The position numbers were made by a program, and so were the translations under genes. A stretch of DNA of 38,395 bases, from assembly GCA_013115145.1 (NCBI GenBank), contig JAAPAO010000335.1, forward strand, positions 1 to 38,395. Direction: 5' to 3'. A model generated the notes under the pieces. The model did no database searches, was not told the origin of the DNA, and saw nothing but the letters and a program-made list of their open reading frames with translations. Shown in pieces: positions 9,501 to 19,100 of the stretch (within the stretch, counting starts at the first letter, position 1; every line of letters starts with the position of its first letter). The DNA comes from Perkinsus chesapeaki (lineage: Eukaryota > Perkinsozoa > Perkinsida > Perkinsidae).

Positions 9501-12200
9501 CCGCGGGTAAAAGCCACGAAAAGACTAACCGAGCATGCTGAATAGTATGCTCGCATGGGCCGTCTTGGAGCAGATGGCCTTGAATTGGCCTAGAATCTCA
9601 TGTGGGGGAGATCGGCCATTTGAAGTTTCCTCGCCAATGCTAAGCGCAAGCGTATATTACACACCGATCAATACTATTCAATGGTTGAAGTGTAAATGAC
9701 ATACTCACTTTTCATTGCCTATCATCCATACCGATCCATCCTTATTAGTGGCCAATACCGTAACCATACTAGCTTTGGCATCCCCCCCACCAGAATCCAA
9801 TACTAATGATGCCAAGAATGGTGCACTACCATCTGTGGCATCAATGACCTAAGTAGCAATAATGTAGCGGAAGAATTCCACTTGTTAGCGGTGGCACTGC
9901 TAGTGCAGTGAGGTGTTAGTGCCGCCCAAACATCTCAGAATGCTATTAAGGCAACACGGCAATTAATGCTGTTCGTTAGTAGTGTACTACTGATAAACCA
10001 AAGGATCTGTTATACTATAATTTTACCAAATATCGCATACCATTCCACATCCAGTATGATGATACTGTATCATATATAGTGTTATATTATTAGATAAAGT
10101 CCATACTATTATATCCACATCGCACTATCCTATTTACCCCACATGAGCAACAGTGTCAAAACGAAAACGCTTCTATAGGGAAAGCTTCAGGGCGCACATC
10201 GTACTCATTTCACCCATCTCCGCGACTCACCTTAGTGTTCCCCGTTGACGTCCCTACCAGGCACATACCTGTCTGGGCGATCGGGCACAGCTTGGTGACA
10301 GACGAGGTTTGAGAGATCTCTGAAAATCATCATAGTGCATAGCAGCGTTAAAGGCTGACTCACCTATTGTGACGGGCCCGGTCGCATTCGGTGAATCTTT
10401 GGCTTGCACCAAGTCCCATACAAAAACAACCTAATTAGCGGAGAGAGCGGTATGACAGACTGACCTTCGCCTTAGATACATTAAAGTGATTTTATCGATT
10501 ATTCTATTTCTTAATTTTGCAAAACTCGCATTTTTCGCAAGGTGTCAAGAGGTTCACGGTGAAAGTTGTAAAGTGATTAGTATTAGCGACTAGTTCAATG
10601 TTGACATCATCCAAATCGATCAACTCTTATAAGACCTATACAGGGACCAATACACCCATCACATATTAGGATCGAGCCATCAACCACTTTATTGCGCCAT
10701 ATACCATTGAGTGCTCTCAACAGTCGTATCAACTATACCAACAACCATTAGGTAAAATCCATGCGTTATATTTCCACTCTAGGCTTACATTCGCCGCGGA
10801 TGCAACAACGACCCCTCTCCCGCGTAGTGCAACAACTTCCTGGATCTCGCCCGGCGGTGATGGCCCTGGCAATACCTAAGGGAACAATGTCGAGCTTGGA
10901 AATGTATAATAATATTCAATTTATAATAAATCGCTATTATTTTGCAACTGCTACCTCCATATTGTTGAATAAAACTAGGCAAGTCGAAACCATTGTCAGT
11001 CTTCTAACTCCAACTCACCATCCCGATGTTCAACATGACTTGCGCTCGAGTATCAGATTGATTGAGGTGCAGAATTTGGTTCATTGTTTGGATTTTCTGC
11101 CAGCGGCATGCTCACGACACCACGTGCCCGTATTCCAGAGTCGATAGGGCCAGGAAGACCCAAGTAGAAGTAGAGTGACAGCTACCGTGTTTAATCAAAG
11201 TGGGATAGGATTCACTCTCTTGCGCACTACGAAGATTTCAAAGATACTAGCATCTTCGAAATCTTTGTAGTGCGTATACAGTTCGCTGGACCACACGGGC
11301 CGCACTATAAATGATTCCTTTAAGATTATCTTACCACATCCAGCTCATTTGTGTAAACCTTGAGCCCCCCTCCTCGAAGGGGGATGGCAATAATGCCAAG
11401 ATCGCCATCAACAGCAAAACAAGAATACCTGACCTAACCGTCAAGCCGTCACTGCGCCACGTAATTCGTCTACATCCAGTCGCTGCATATGCCCACATAA
11501 GCAGTTATCTTCTCTTCCTTTAAGTCAGCGTTACTGACACCTCTAGCTGCCACTGGCACGGCGGCAGGGGGAACAGGATGCGGGGAGCAACTAGGCTCCG
11601 ATTCCTCATTATCTTCCTCGAGAGTATCATCCGAGGATGATGACAACGATGAGGAGGAGCTTTCGGTCCGGCTACGCTGCGGTGGATCCCTGCAAAGGGA
11701 AGTAATGGGGATGCTGTCTGGGAAATAATTACAATATCGAGGATGTCGGTGCCTCGGATTGAACCTGTGCTGACGGATTGGATGACCTGATAAGAGGAAG
11801 TGAAACTTCTATCAGCAATTTCACGTGTTATAGCAAGGACAACCATGTTGGTCCGTAGCAACAAGTCACAAATAATATATGGACTACATTTCTAAGCTTT
11901 AACATATTCATATATTCTCAAGATATAATAATATTATAATACCTATACACACAAGACTCTCCCAAATACCACATTTCCGTTTGGAAGTACAATATACAAT
12001 ATAGTAGTAAAAAACGGTTAACATTATACCAAAATCTATTCACACTTTTATATACGATAATCTCACAAGCTGCCTACCTTCTGAACAATGAATCTATACC
12101 AGCGGTTTCGACATGCATAGGGACTGACAACTGGCTGCTGCTTGGGTTACCACTACCCCCACTAGTCTTATCGGCTTGCTCTTTGGCTCTCCGAAAATCA
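6551..12200 (-). CDS. Tomosyn/Lgl-family protein: beta-propellers plus R-SNARE-like tail
   Basis: Tomosyn/Sro7/Lgl proteins regulate SNARE assembly at secretory membranes. Exons joined: 6551-7724, 7773-8016, 8682-8820, 8872-9025, one starting at 9065, 9709-9848, 10231-10319, about 10365-10430, with further exons near 10.8, 11.05, 11.35 and 11.5-11.7 kb and a low-complexity N-terminal exon near 12.1 kb (SDFRRAKEQADKTSGG). WD-type strands include VVFVWDLVQAK, MCLVGTSTGNTK, VLATNKDGSVWMIGNEK, VRFYSPASRGWLADQKAG and WEGVLLCGGNRGLRCY. The last 50 residues (LSRARAQIASNREKLSDIQ then EKSAQMSQQSEDMLRMARD) form an R-SNARE-like heptad repeat ending KKWLLF; animal tomosyn ends KKWYQF. The residue at the ionic-layer position looks like Lys rather than Arg. 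The first exon is not fixed. Confidence 0.72.
7725..7772 (-). other. 48-nt intron containing tRNA T-arm-like block
   Basis: Within a continuous open frame, removing 7725-7772 (GTTATC...GGGCAG) turns an odd insert (IRTWDLGR) into the smooth propeller strand LLGKWEGVLLCGG. The intron is 3n long and has no stop, so it hides in the ORF. It contains CTGGGATTCGAACCTGGGAC, the reverse complement of a tRNA T-arm (B box GGTTCGAATCC). The plus-strand sequence is at 7733-7753. Confidence 0.6.
9306..9378. repeat. Long imperfect hairpin
   Basis: Left arm 9306-9336 begins GCATATAGCGAATGTGAAC and the right arm 9348-9378 is its reverse complement over about 31 nt with a handful of mismatches. The loop is about 11 nt (ACCATCACAGG). 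It lies in an intron or spacer of the tomosyn-like gene. It could be a small foldback element or a structured RNA precursor. Confidence 0.75.
11222..11275. repeat. Second long hairpin
   Basis: Arms 11222-11245 and 11252-11275 (GCGCACTACGAAGATTTC against ACGCACTACAAAGATTTC read on the other strand) pair over 24 nt with about three differences around a 6-nt loop, ACTAGC. It lies in an intron of the tomosyn-like gene. Sequence is unrelated to the hairpin at 9306-9378. Confidence 0.75.
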
Positions 12201-12988
12201 GATATAAAATCCATAAACAATCAAACTATAGCAACGAAGGTCCCATAAGCATCAACACACCGACGGGATACGGAAGGACCTTCCAATAATGACCAAACCG
12301 TCTAAAAAGTATTATTTCGTAACTGACGGAGGAGCCCCGTAGTAGTGTCATTTCCCTACCTGATGCTAGCGAACAAGTAATTGTGGTTGATTAAGAGGGC
12401 TCATATTCGTAACATCTGATGATCATTCGATGGCACTCACTATACAGTATAACCCACAAAAACATATGGAATTATAAAGGTATCAAATTCATTAACATGT
12501 TCCATGCCGACGATAGTTATCAAGATCGAAGTTGAGATTCTACTTTTCTAGGCTAATTAATCCGTCACCGCGCCACAAAATAGTTCATCTTCCAACTATT
12601 AACAATAACGACTTGCATTGATAGAAACGTTGCACAGGAGTAATGGTAAAGTATATCATCGTTCGATCTTCTCGTGTATAAGCTGTCTTGTTAAAGGTAA
12701 TGCCGTTTGCAATGTCCTGTCAGTTGGTAAGCCTACTGCATGCCATCGGATGTATCCAAGACGATCTATCAGTAAAACTGAAAACAATGCAGCAAATCGA
12801 AATGACAAAGGGCCATATATAATAACCCCTACCGCAGAAATACAGTATAATGATAAATTTGATTGTAAGCAGATTTGTAGATAACATTTAATTTTCTCCA
12901 CATAAGCCCTTTACCAAATGGGCATCAGGCGCCCTTCATTCTCCTGGAGATGAAACACAGTACGGAATCGCCAAAACAAACTTCGTTT

Positions 12989-13550
12989 TCAATACAGAAA
13001 CGCTTTGCGAAATTTTCCCGGGATTATACTTCCTCGTCAAGATGCGTAGGTGAGCAAACGCGTGAGCTCCAAAAAACACTAACTCACCGACGGGCAAGGC
13101 AGGATTGTACAGATGCAATTTAGGCACTAAATCTCTTCGCCATTTACCACGATAAACGTAGGTATTCATCAGTTCATCTCGACCTTCAACCTAAGATACG
13201 CCAAGATACGCTAAATATAGCTCGCCAGAGGCTGTACCTGATCCCGCAAGGTGAGCTTAGTCAAAGGGTGGGTTCGTCGATTTATCCAGCCTTCATGGAA
13301 ATGGACCTGAGTCGACGTCACGCGCCACTAAATTGCGGAGTAAGATATTGGAAGCAACCACATCTTCCACAAGATCTGAGGAATTATTCGTAGAGCAAGG
13401 AATGCCGTCGGCACGCAATCAACCTCCAAAAGTATCTTTTGGCCGTTTCACCTGCAACATTTGAGTATCATCTCTATCACCAACAATAGGCTTCAATGCT
13501 TCCTTCCACGTCCTCACTCCCGAATATAACGACGATAATGGTTGACCTGC
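12989..13550 (-). CDS. Unrecognised small multi-exon protein
   Basis: Exons join on the minus strand to give segments GQPLSSLYSGVRTWKEALKP, VHFHEGWINRRTHPLTKL and ELMNTYVYRGKWRRDLVPK followed by LHLYNPALPV. A phase-consistent last exon could end near 12989 (GKFRKAFLY then stop). The basic, compact composition and the motif YNPALPV are faintly reminiscent of L51/S25-type mitochondrial ribosomal proteins, but this is too weak for a call. One of its introns (ending about 13312) contains the recurrent GTCACGCGCC core in reverse orientation. The start codon was not found. Confidence 0.5.
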
Positions 13551-14700
13551 TGACAGGAAAGACAGGCATACCGCAAACCGAGTAAGCAGCCGACTAAGAT
13601 GGTGGAGCTAACAACCTCCCCCAGTGTAACCGATTATACAACTTAAAATTGTCAAGTGCCAATACAGTAAACAATGAAGCCAATGAGTAGCACACAAATT
13701 CTGTCCCGCTATACACCACCTTGAACTGTGTCCTTACCCGAGAATATAAGCATGATGGTAACCTTGCCTTGTAACTTATTAAATAATGTACACGGCTTGG
13801 CAGAGAATCTCCAAGTCTGACTTTGAGGTTGATAAATCTGATAGTAAGAAATAAAAATAATAACTGTTGAAAGCTATCTATCGAACAAAAGGAATTGGAA
13901 ATGTCCCTATACATGATGCTCAGAGCCAATGCTCGATTGGGGCGCTTAGGGAAGAAGGAGGCTTATCAAATTCAACGTTTTCTGAATTGATCCATATTTC
14001 GGCACGCGCTCGAAAACCCGAAACCCGAAAACCCGGTAGAGTCCTAAACCTACCGGATCAACGTAGAGGTCCAGTGGCCACCTATACGCTACCGACCGCG
14101 GTATGAGAACATTAGTCCAATTATATGCTGCTGTTTGACCTTTATGATATGGCTCTATTACCAGGTTGCACGAGTATCTTAAAAGATACTTTATAGGTTG
14201 ATTCAGTGTCATTTGCTTATTACTTAGGTGACATATCGATCGATGTGCCATATCCAATTGAGTTCCTCAATGCATCCATTGCTAATCCGAATGGCCCTAC
14301 CTGAATAAATACACATAATACTACATTAACAAAAACGATATGACGTTTTCCCCTCTATTAAAGTTAAAATGGCTCTGCTCTATTCATGATGACTGAGTTA
14401 CTGCTAAAGTGAGATGGAGTAATGTTTCTACTAGATTATAAACTAATAATTACTTTATCTAATTCAAAGGTGCTTCCAATACATACATTTAGTGAGCGTA
14501 GCTGCCGGTACATTCAGTACCCGATTCACCAGCAGAGCGCCATTTATCCAGAGCTGCTTGGTAAGTGACGAAATCAACCATTTGCTAGCATTTACGCAGA
14601 GGTTACGAACAATAATGGTAATGTCAATACAATCCTACTCATCAGCAAAAAGGATATTCAAGCAGCTTCAAGCTCGCTCTCTCCCCGATGTCCATCAGCT
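13551..14700. other. No gene resolved
   Basis: AT-rich stretch with open frames on both strands (e.g. 13594-13929 and 13946-14257, minus) whose translations show no domain, no repeats and no clear splice continuation. A short AAACCCG-like run occurs near 14015-14040. Part of it may be the 5' region of the unknown gene at 12989-13550 or the 3' region of the one at 14700-15545. Confidence 0.35.
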
Positions 14701-15545
14701 ATTATGTCTTCCGTTTCCTACTACCATAGGTTTCGTTGCATCCCCCTCGGCCAGCACTGCTGCATCTCTACTCCCTCCTTTATACAAGGAATCCATTACT
14801 GCTGGGCCACCCGATATATTAGACCACATCCTTTGCACCTGATCACATAGCAAGATAGAGGGCAGGTGAGTATCTTGGCGACCCGACCCGGGGAATGGAA
14901 GAGAATTGCCGATGACGATCATACGCTGTTATCAAGTTTCTGTTGGCAATCATTCACATTATATTCATCAACGTCTATACCGCCTTATCCTATATTCCTT
15001 GTATAATACATTATTTACTAAACATATCTATCCATATTATTACCATAGGTGCTATTGTGGCGGTTTTGAGGCCAGTCTCAATAGATTCACCAACCTTTAT
15101 GCCTTCCACTCCTACAGGTTGCCCAGCAGATACTACCGAGTCGACAGTGTCATGCCCTTCTAATGGAGCAGCCTTGCTTGATCTACTCACATCAGAGAGA
15201 GTATCTAAGGTCCAACCTCGCATTTTATCATGGTGGAAGATACATATATACTCAAATTTGCTTCCAGTGCAATTTGAGTTGAATGAGGATATCACAAAAC
15301 CATACAGACATCAAATCCCGCCTTTTTCCCCACGAGCTTTCCCAACTCAAGGGAAAGAATTGAACTAAGCAGGATGGGGATGCGATCGAAGACACTAACA
15401 CCATCAAGAATGCCCTCGGCGAATGGTGGGTCTGACGAGGTCGACTAGGATAGAGGGCATACAATATGACTTGATAGCTAAGGATGATTTTAACCATACT
15501 GTATTATATGCTGAACCACGTCATCTTCAACGACCATTGGTAAGC
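14700..15545 (-). CDS. Unrecognised multi-exon protein
   Basis: Minus-strand exons with consistent coding character: a possible first exon near 15500-15540 (MVVEDDVVQHIIQY), 15306 to about 15452 (AEGILDGVSVFDRIPILLSS, then LELGKLVGKKAGFDV), a short exon near 15270 (SNLSIYVSSTMIKCE), 15049 to about 15178 (LEGHDTVDSVVSAGQPVGVE, then GIKVGESIETGLKTATIAPM) and about 14729-14841 (VQRMWSNISGGPAVMDSLYK, then DAAVLAEGDATKPM). No signal peptide or transmembrane helix. I do not recognise the family. The 3' end below 14729 is not resolved. Confidence 0.5.
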
Positions 15546-16176
15546 TCTAATAACGTGATTACCATCAGTCTGAACTAGGAAGGTAGGTTTACTCATAACA
15601 CGGCAATATGACTGGTATAGGTAGCTGGATACGATGATTTAGAAGAAATACGGTATAATTATTATAAATACGTCCTCCCTAATAGTACCATATTTCCCTC
15701 TAATAACAGCAGTATTAATGCTTCTAACAAGTCGATTGACTACACTCCCTGCCGGCCGAACACTCCGTGGCGCTAGCATATAAAACTAGAAGGAAAATAT
15801 TGTTACATAATTGACAAACGGAAACCGTCTAATCCATAGGCATCCGCGTTACGATGAATTTAATGATACATTGTTCATCTTAGTGCAACCCTAAGATACT
15901 TTTCCACAAGATAACACCCTCCATCAACCCAATAATAGTCCGATTTATAATTATATTATTATAATATATACTTACAACATTAATACTTATTATATTATTA
16001 CAATATTTCGATACCTTTGTAATTATTAATGATATTCCCCTATACCCAGCCCACTCTCTTTCAAAGTTCCTACTTGCCGGAGACACGCATCTCAAGGCGT
16101 GCGCGTATTTTCGTGGCGCGCAGGAGTACTTGTTGTGATCAAACAAGTTAGCCTCGTTTTCTTCTCCTTTTCTGTT
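15546..16176. other. AT-rich spacer between divergent genes
   Basis: Runs of TAATA/TTATTA between the minus-strand unknown gene and DRC1 on the plus strand. It probably holds divergent promoters and the DRC1 5' leader. It contains one copy of the intron-associated core (16105-16122, ATTTTCGTGGCGCGC) within a sequence starting GT and reaching AG about 43 nt later, so a 5' UTR intron of DRC1 is possible. Confidence 0.4.
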
Positions 16177-19100
16177 ATTATGGACATTGCTTTAGCAGTA
16201 GCTGCTCGAACTGACTGTGAGCTATTGGATGATATTAATAATATAAAGGTCAATGCTGATGATACTGAGAATACTAGAAGAATAATGGAGGAAAATGCTA
16301 GGCTGGATCGGTAATGTCAAAGGGGGGATTCGAACCTGGGACCTTAGGGTTTTGAAGAACGCGATTCAACAGATAGATTAAGCCGGAGGAGACACCACTA
16401 AATTTGGTTTACAGAGTTAGCTATGTCTGCTCATAGTCCATCGGAAAAGACCAAGTCTGCTGCATATTTTCTATAAACGCAAGTCGACTGTAGAAGTATT
16501 ATAGTCAAAATGAACCATATTTAAGTGGGATATGAAGATAAGACGCCAAGACAATCATTCTCGGGCCACATCCTTCGTCGTTGAAAGTTTATTATGAAAT
16601 GGAATATCCAATGGTGATCACCCGCCTCTCCCTCCATTAAAGCACTGCTAATCGATCGGTGGCTTCGTAATAGACCCACTCTTGCATTGATGAATCTCAC
16701 TGACGTTATAAGAGTAAAATACGTCACATCTGCATCAGGGTGGATAACGACTATCTCATCACTGTACTGTCCGTCTTCGCTTTCGCACTGCCGGGGCCTG
16801 CTCCTTCTGGGGAGTCGTGACCGATGCGTTACGTGGAAATATCTCGATTTCGAGCTTGTAGAAGATTTGCATAATAAAAGAAAACTAGTTCTTTCCTCAC
16901 CATTGCATTCTAATGTTCAAAGATGCTCTCCATTCCGCATATGGTGTGGAAGGCAAGTAGATATACAATAGTATCTAGCAACTCAGTGAAGAGTTCTAAA
17001 AGGGCCCTAAACACTCTTGCGGTCCATCTGTACATCTCCGTAGTCATTGAATCCTCCTATGGCGCAGATCCCTTAGACGCGGGTGTCCATATCTCCACAT
17101 TTCCCCACTTCTGGTGGTCTAGGTATCCCGGGTCCAGACATTATTCAGTCTTAAGTAGATAGGGAGTGACACTGATGATGCTTCACATCGATAAATGATA
17201 TTAAATACTCTTCTAGTGGGAAGGAATTTTAGTTCCATCCGAAAGACCTATAAAATGGAGCATCTCTCTCCGGTTCAGTTACGAGACACTTCAAATTGAA
17301 GCAGTCACTTCAAATAGGAAAAATGCAGCAGTTGAAATGAAATGGGCGGAGCTGGCTAGAGTGGAGGTCCCACAGGTCAGGCACACGGGGAAAACGCCCT
17401 ACCTGGGGTTCGAACCCGCGGCCTGTTTAGGAATTAGCGAAGGAACTGGAAGCACAAACAGTGTCATGTCAATCTATTATTGATTCTAAGGTAAAGTAGC
17501 CGTCACGCGCCACGAAATTAGGAATGACTTCGCCTCAGGACCGTCGTATTAGGGAGTTTTTCATCGAATTGGAAGGCAAAAATGACTCATTTGTGAAGGC
17601 AATGAAGAAGGCTGATGAGGATGTAATAACTAGGAGAATAAAATGCCCTCGGTGGGGTTCGAACCTGGGTCGACAGGTGCGGAAAATGACAGCGTTAATG
17701 ACTACTAACGTGCGAACGCAACGTGATGTTCATGCGAAACAGCTGAAGGCTGTTGAGGAACATTTGGAGAAGGAACGAGCTGAGTTGCTGGGGAAACAAA
17801 AGAAGGAGTTAGATACGTTGTTTGAGAAAAGGAGACAGGTAGTATCTTGGCTTGACGCGTGCAAGATACGATTAAGGTTGATTTGAACTCAGATGGAAGA
17901 GAGCGAATTTATAGAACAACGACAGGAAAGAGAGAAGCAGTTTCAGCAGAAGAATGAGGAGCTCCGATACAGAGTATGTGTAACCGGGGCTCTCTCGACT
18001 GGACTATTCACGTGCTATGCAATGGAGATTATTCCACCACCTTGAATGACAGGAATTATCTTCTCGATCAGCGGGACTTCCTTTTCTCTATTTTGCAATT
18101 GTAAATCGTCATGACTTTTGAGGCTCAACAATTGTAACGTTTGTATGCTTTGGAGCAGCAGCAGCAGCCTGCTTAGTCGAGCATCGTCGTCTCTAACAGT
18201 GGCAGACTATCTGTTGCATGCTGCCTCTTCAGCTGCGCACTAAAATTCATCACTGGCAAACCGACAAGAAAGATTGTTAAAACGGTAGAGGCGTAGGAGG
18301 ATCGTGCCAGAATTGTGCGATCTTTTCATCAACACTCCTTCCCTCGCCGTAAGATGCGTTGAGTCCATGAAATCTTACCATTTCATCTTTTTCCTCCAAC
18401 ATATTTTCTATCACTCTTTCTGTTAAGCAAATATGTATTCTTTAATAGCAATGATGATGTAGGATAGTAGATGTGGTACCGTTTACAGGGTATATGTATC
18501 CTGTATATGGAACATATATACGTCAGGGTGGATGGACCCAACTCTAGTCCACTCGAGCACGATTTCGTCATCGCTTGAATCCCTTCCTCACAAGGGGGAT
18601 GTGATGGAATGAATACGAATTCCTGATAGTACGGGTCTGTGATCAAATGGGTGAATTTAGGACCTGGATGAATTTGGCAAAGTCAAGATGTCGCTGGAAA
18701 GATCAATACAAGAATTACAGCAACATTTAGAGAGGACAAAAGCGACTTATCAGCTTAATAAGGAAAAGTTAGACTACAACTTACAAGTAAGCATATAGCA
18801 ACTTGAAATCTTGCGCGCTCTTACGTTTCCTCAACGCCGCAACTGTCGAAAACTACATCCAGGGTCTCTAGTATCTACTAATAACGCTAGTGGGAGATTT
18901 CTACCGGCAGCTTAGCGAAACTGCTCGCCGTTCGTAGTAGCGTTTCAGAAATGCGTCATTTTGGAGGGAGGCGTCTTCATACATACTCATTGCACTTTTT
19001 ACTGTGGAGGAATGTGGTCTGGTTATGGTCTTAAATCCGCAATAGCGGTTTCAGAAGTCATTGGGAAATATCACAGGTTCTAGCGGAGCGAAACAAAGAG

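Noticed and set aside
10761-11147. 128-codon plus-strand ORF
   Set aside because: It is a shadow of tomosyn-like exons on the minus strand (VLPGPSPPGEIQEVVALRGR and ILHLNQSDTRAQVMLNIG).
14015-14042. Telomere-like AAACCCG run
   Set aside because: Irregular units, only three copies, and not the CCCTAAA repeat expected for this lineage.
16321-16395. Possible tRNA gene on the minus strand
   Set aside because: The B box is perfect and an A-box-like word is present, but T-stem and acceptor pairing are poor and no consistent anticodon arm forms. Better seen as a tRNA-derived remnant inside an intron.
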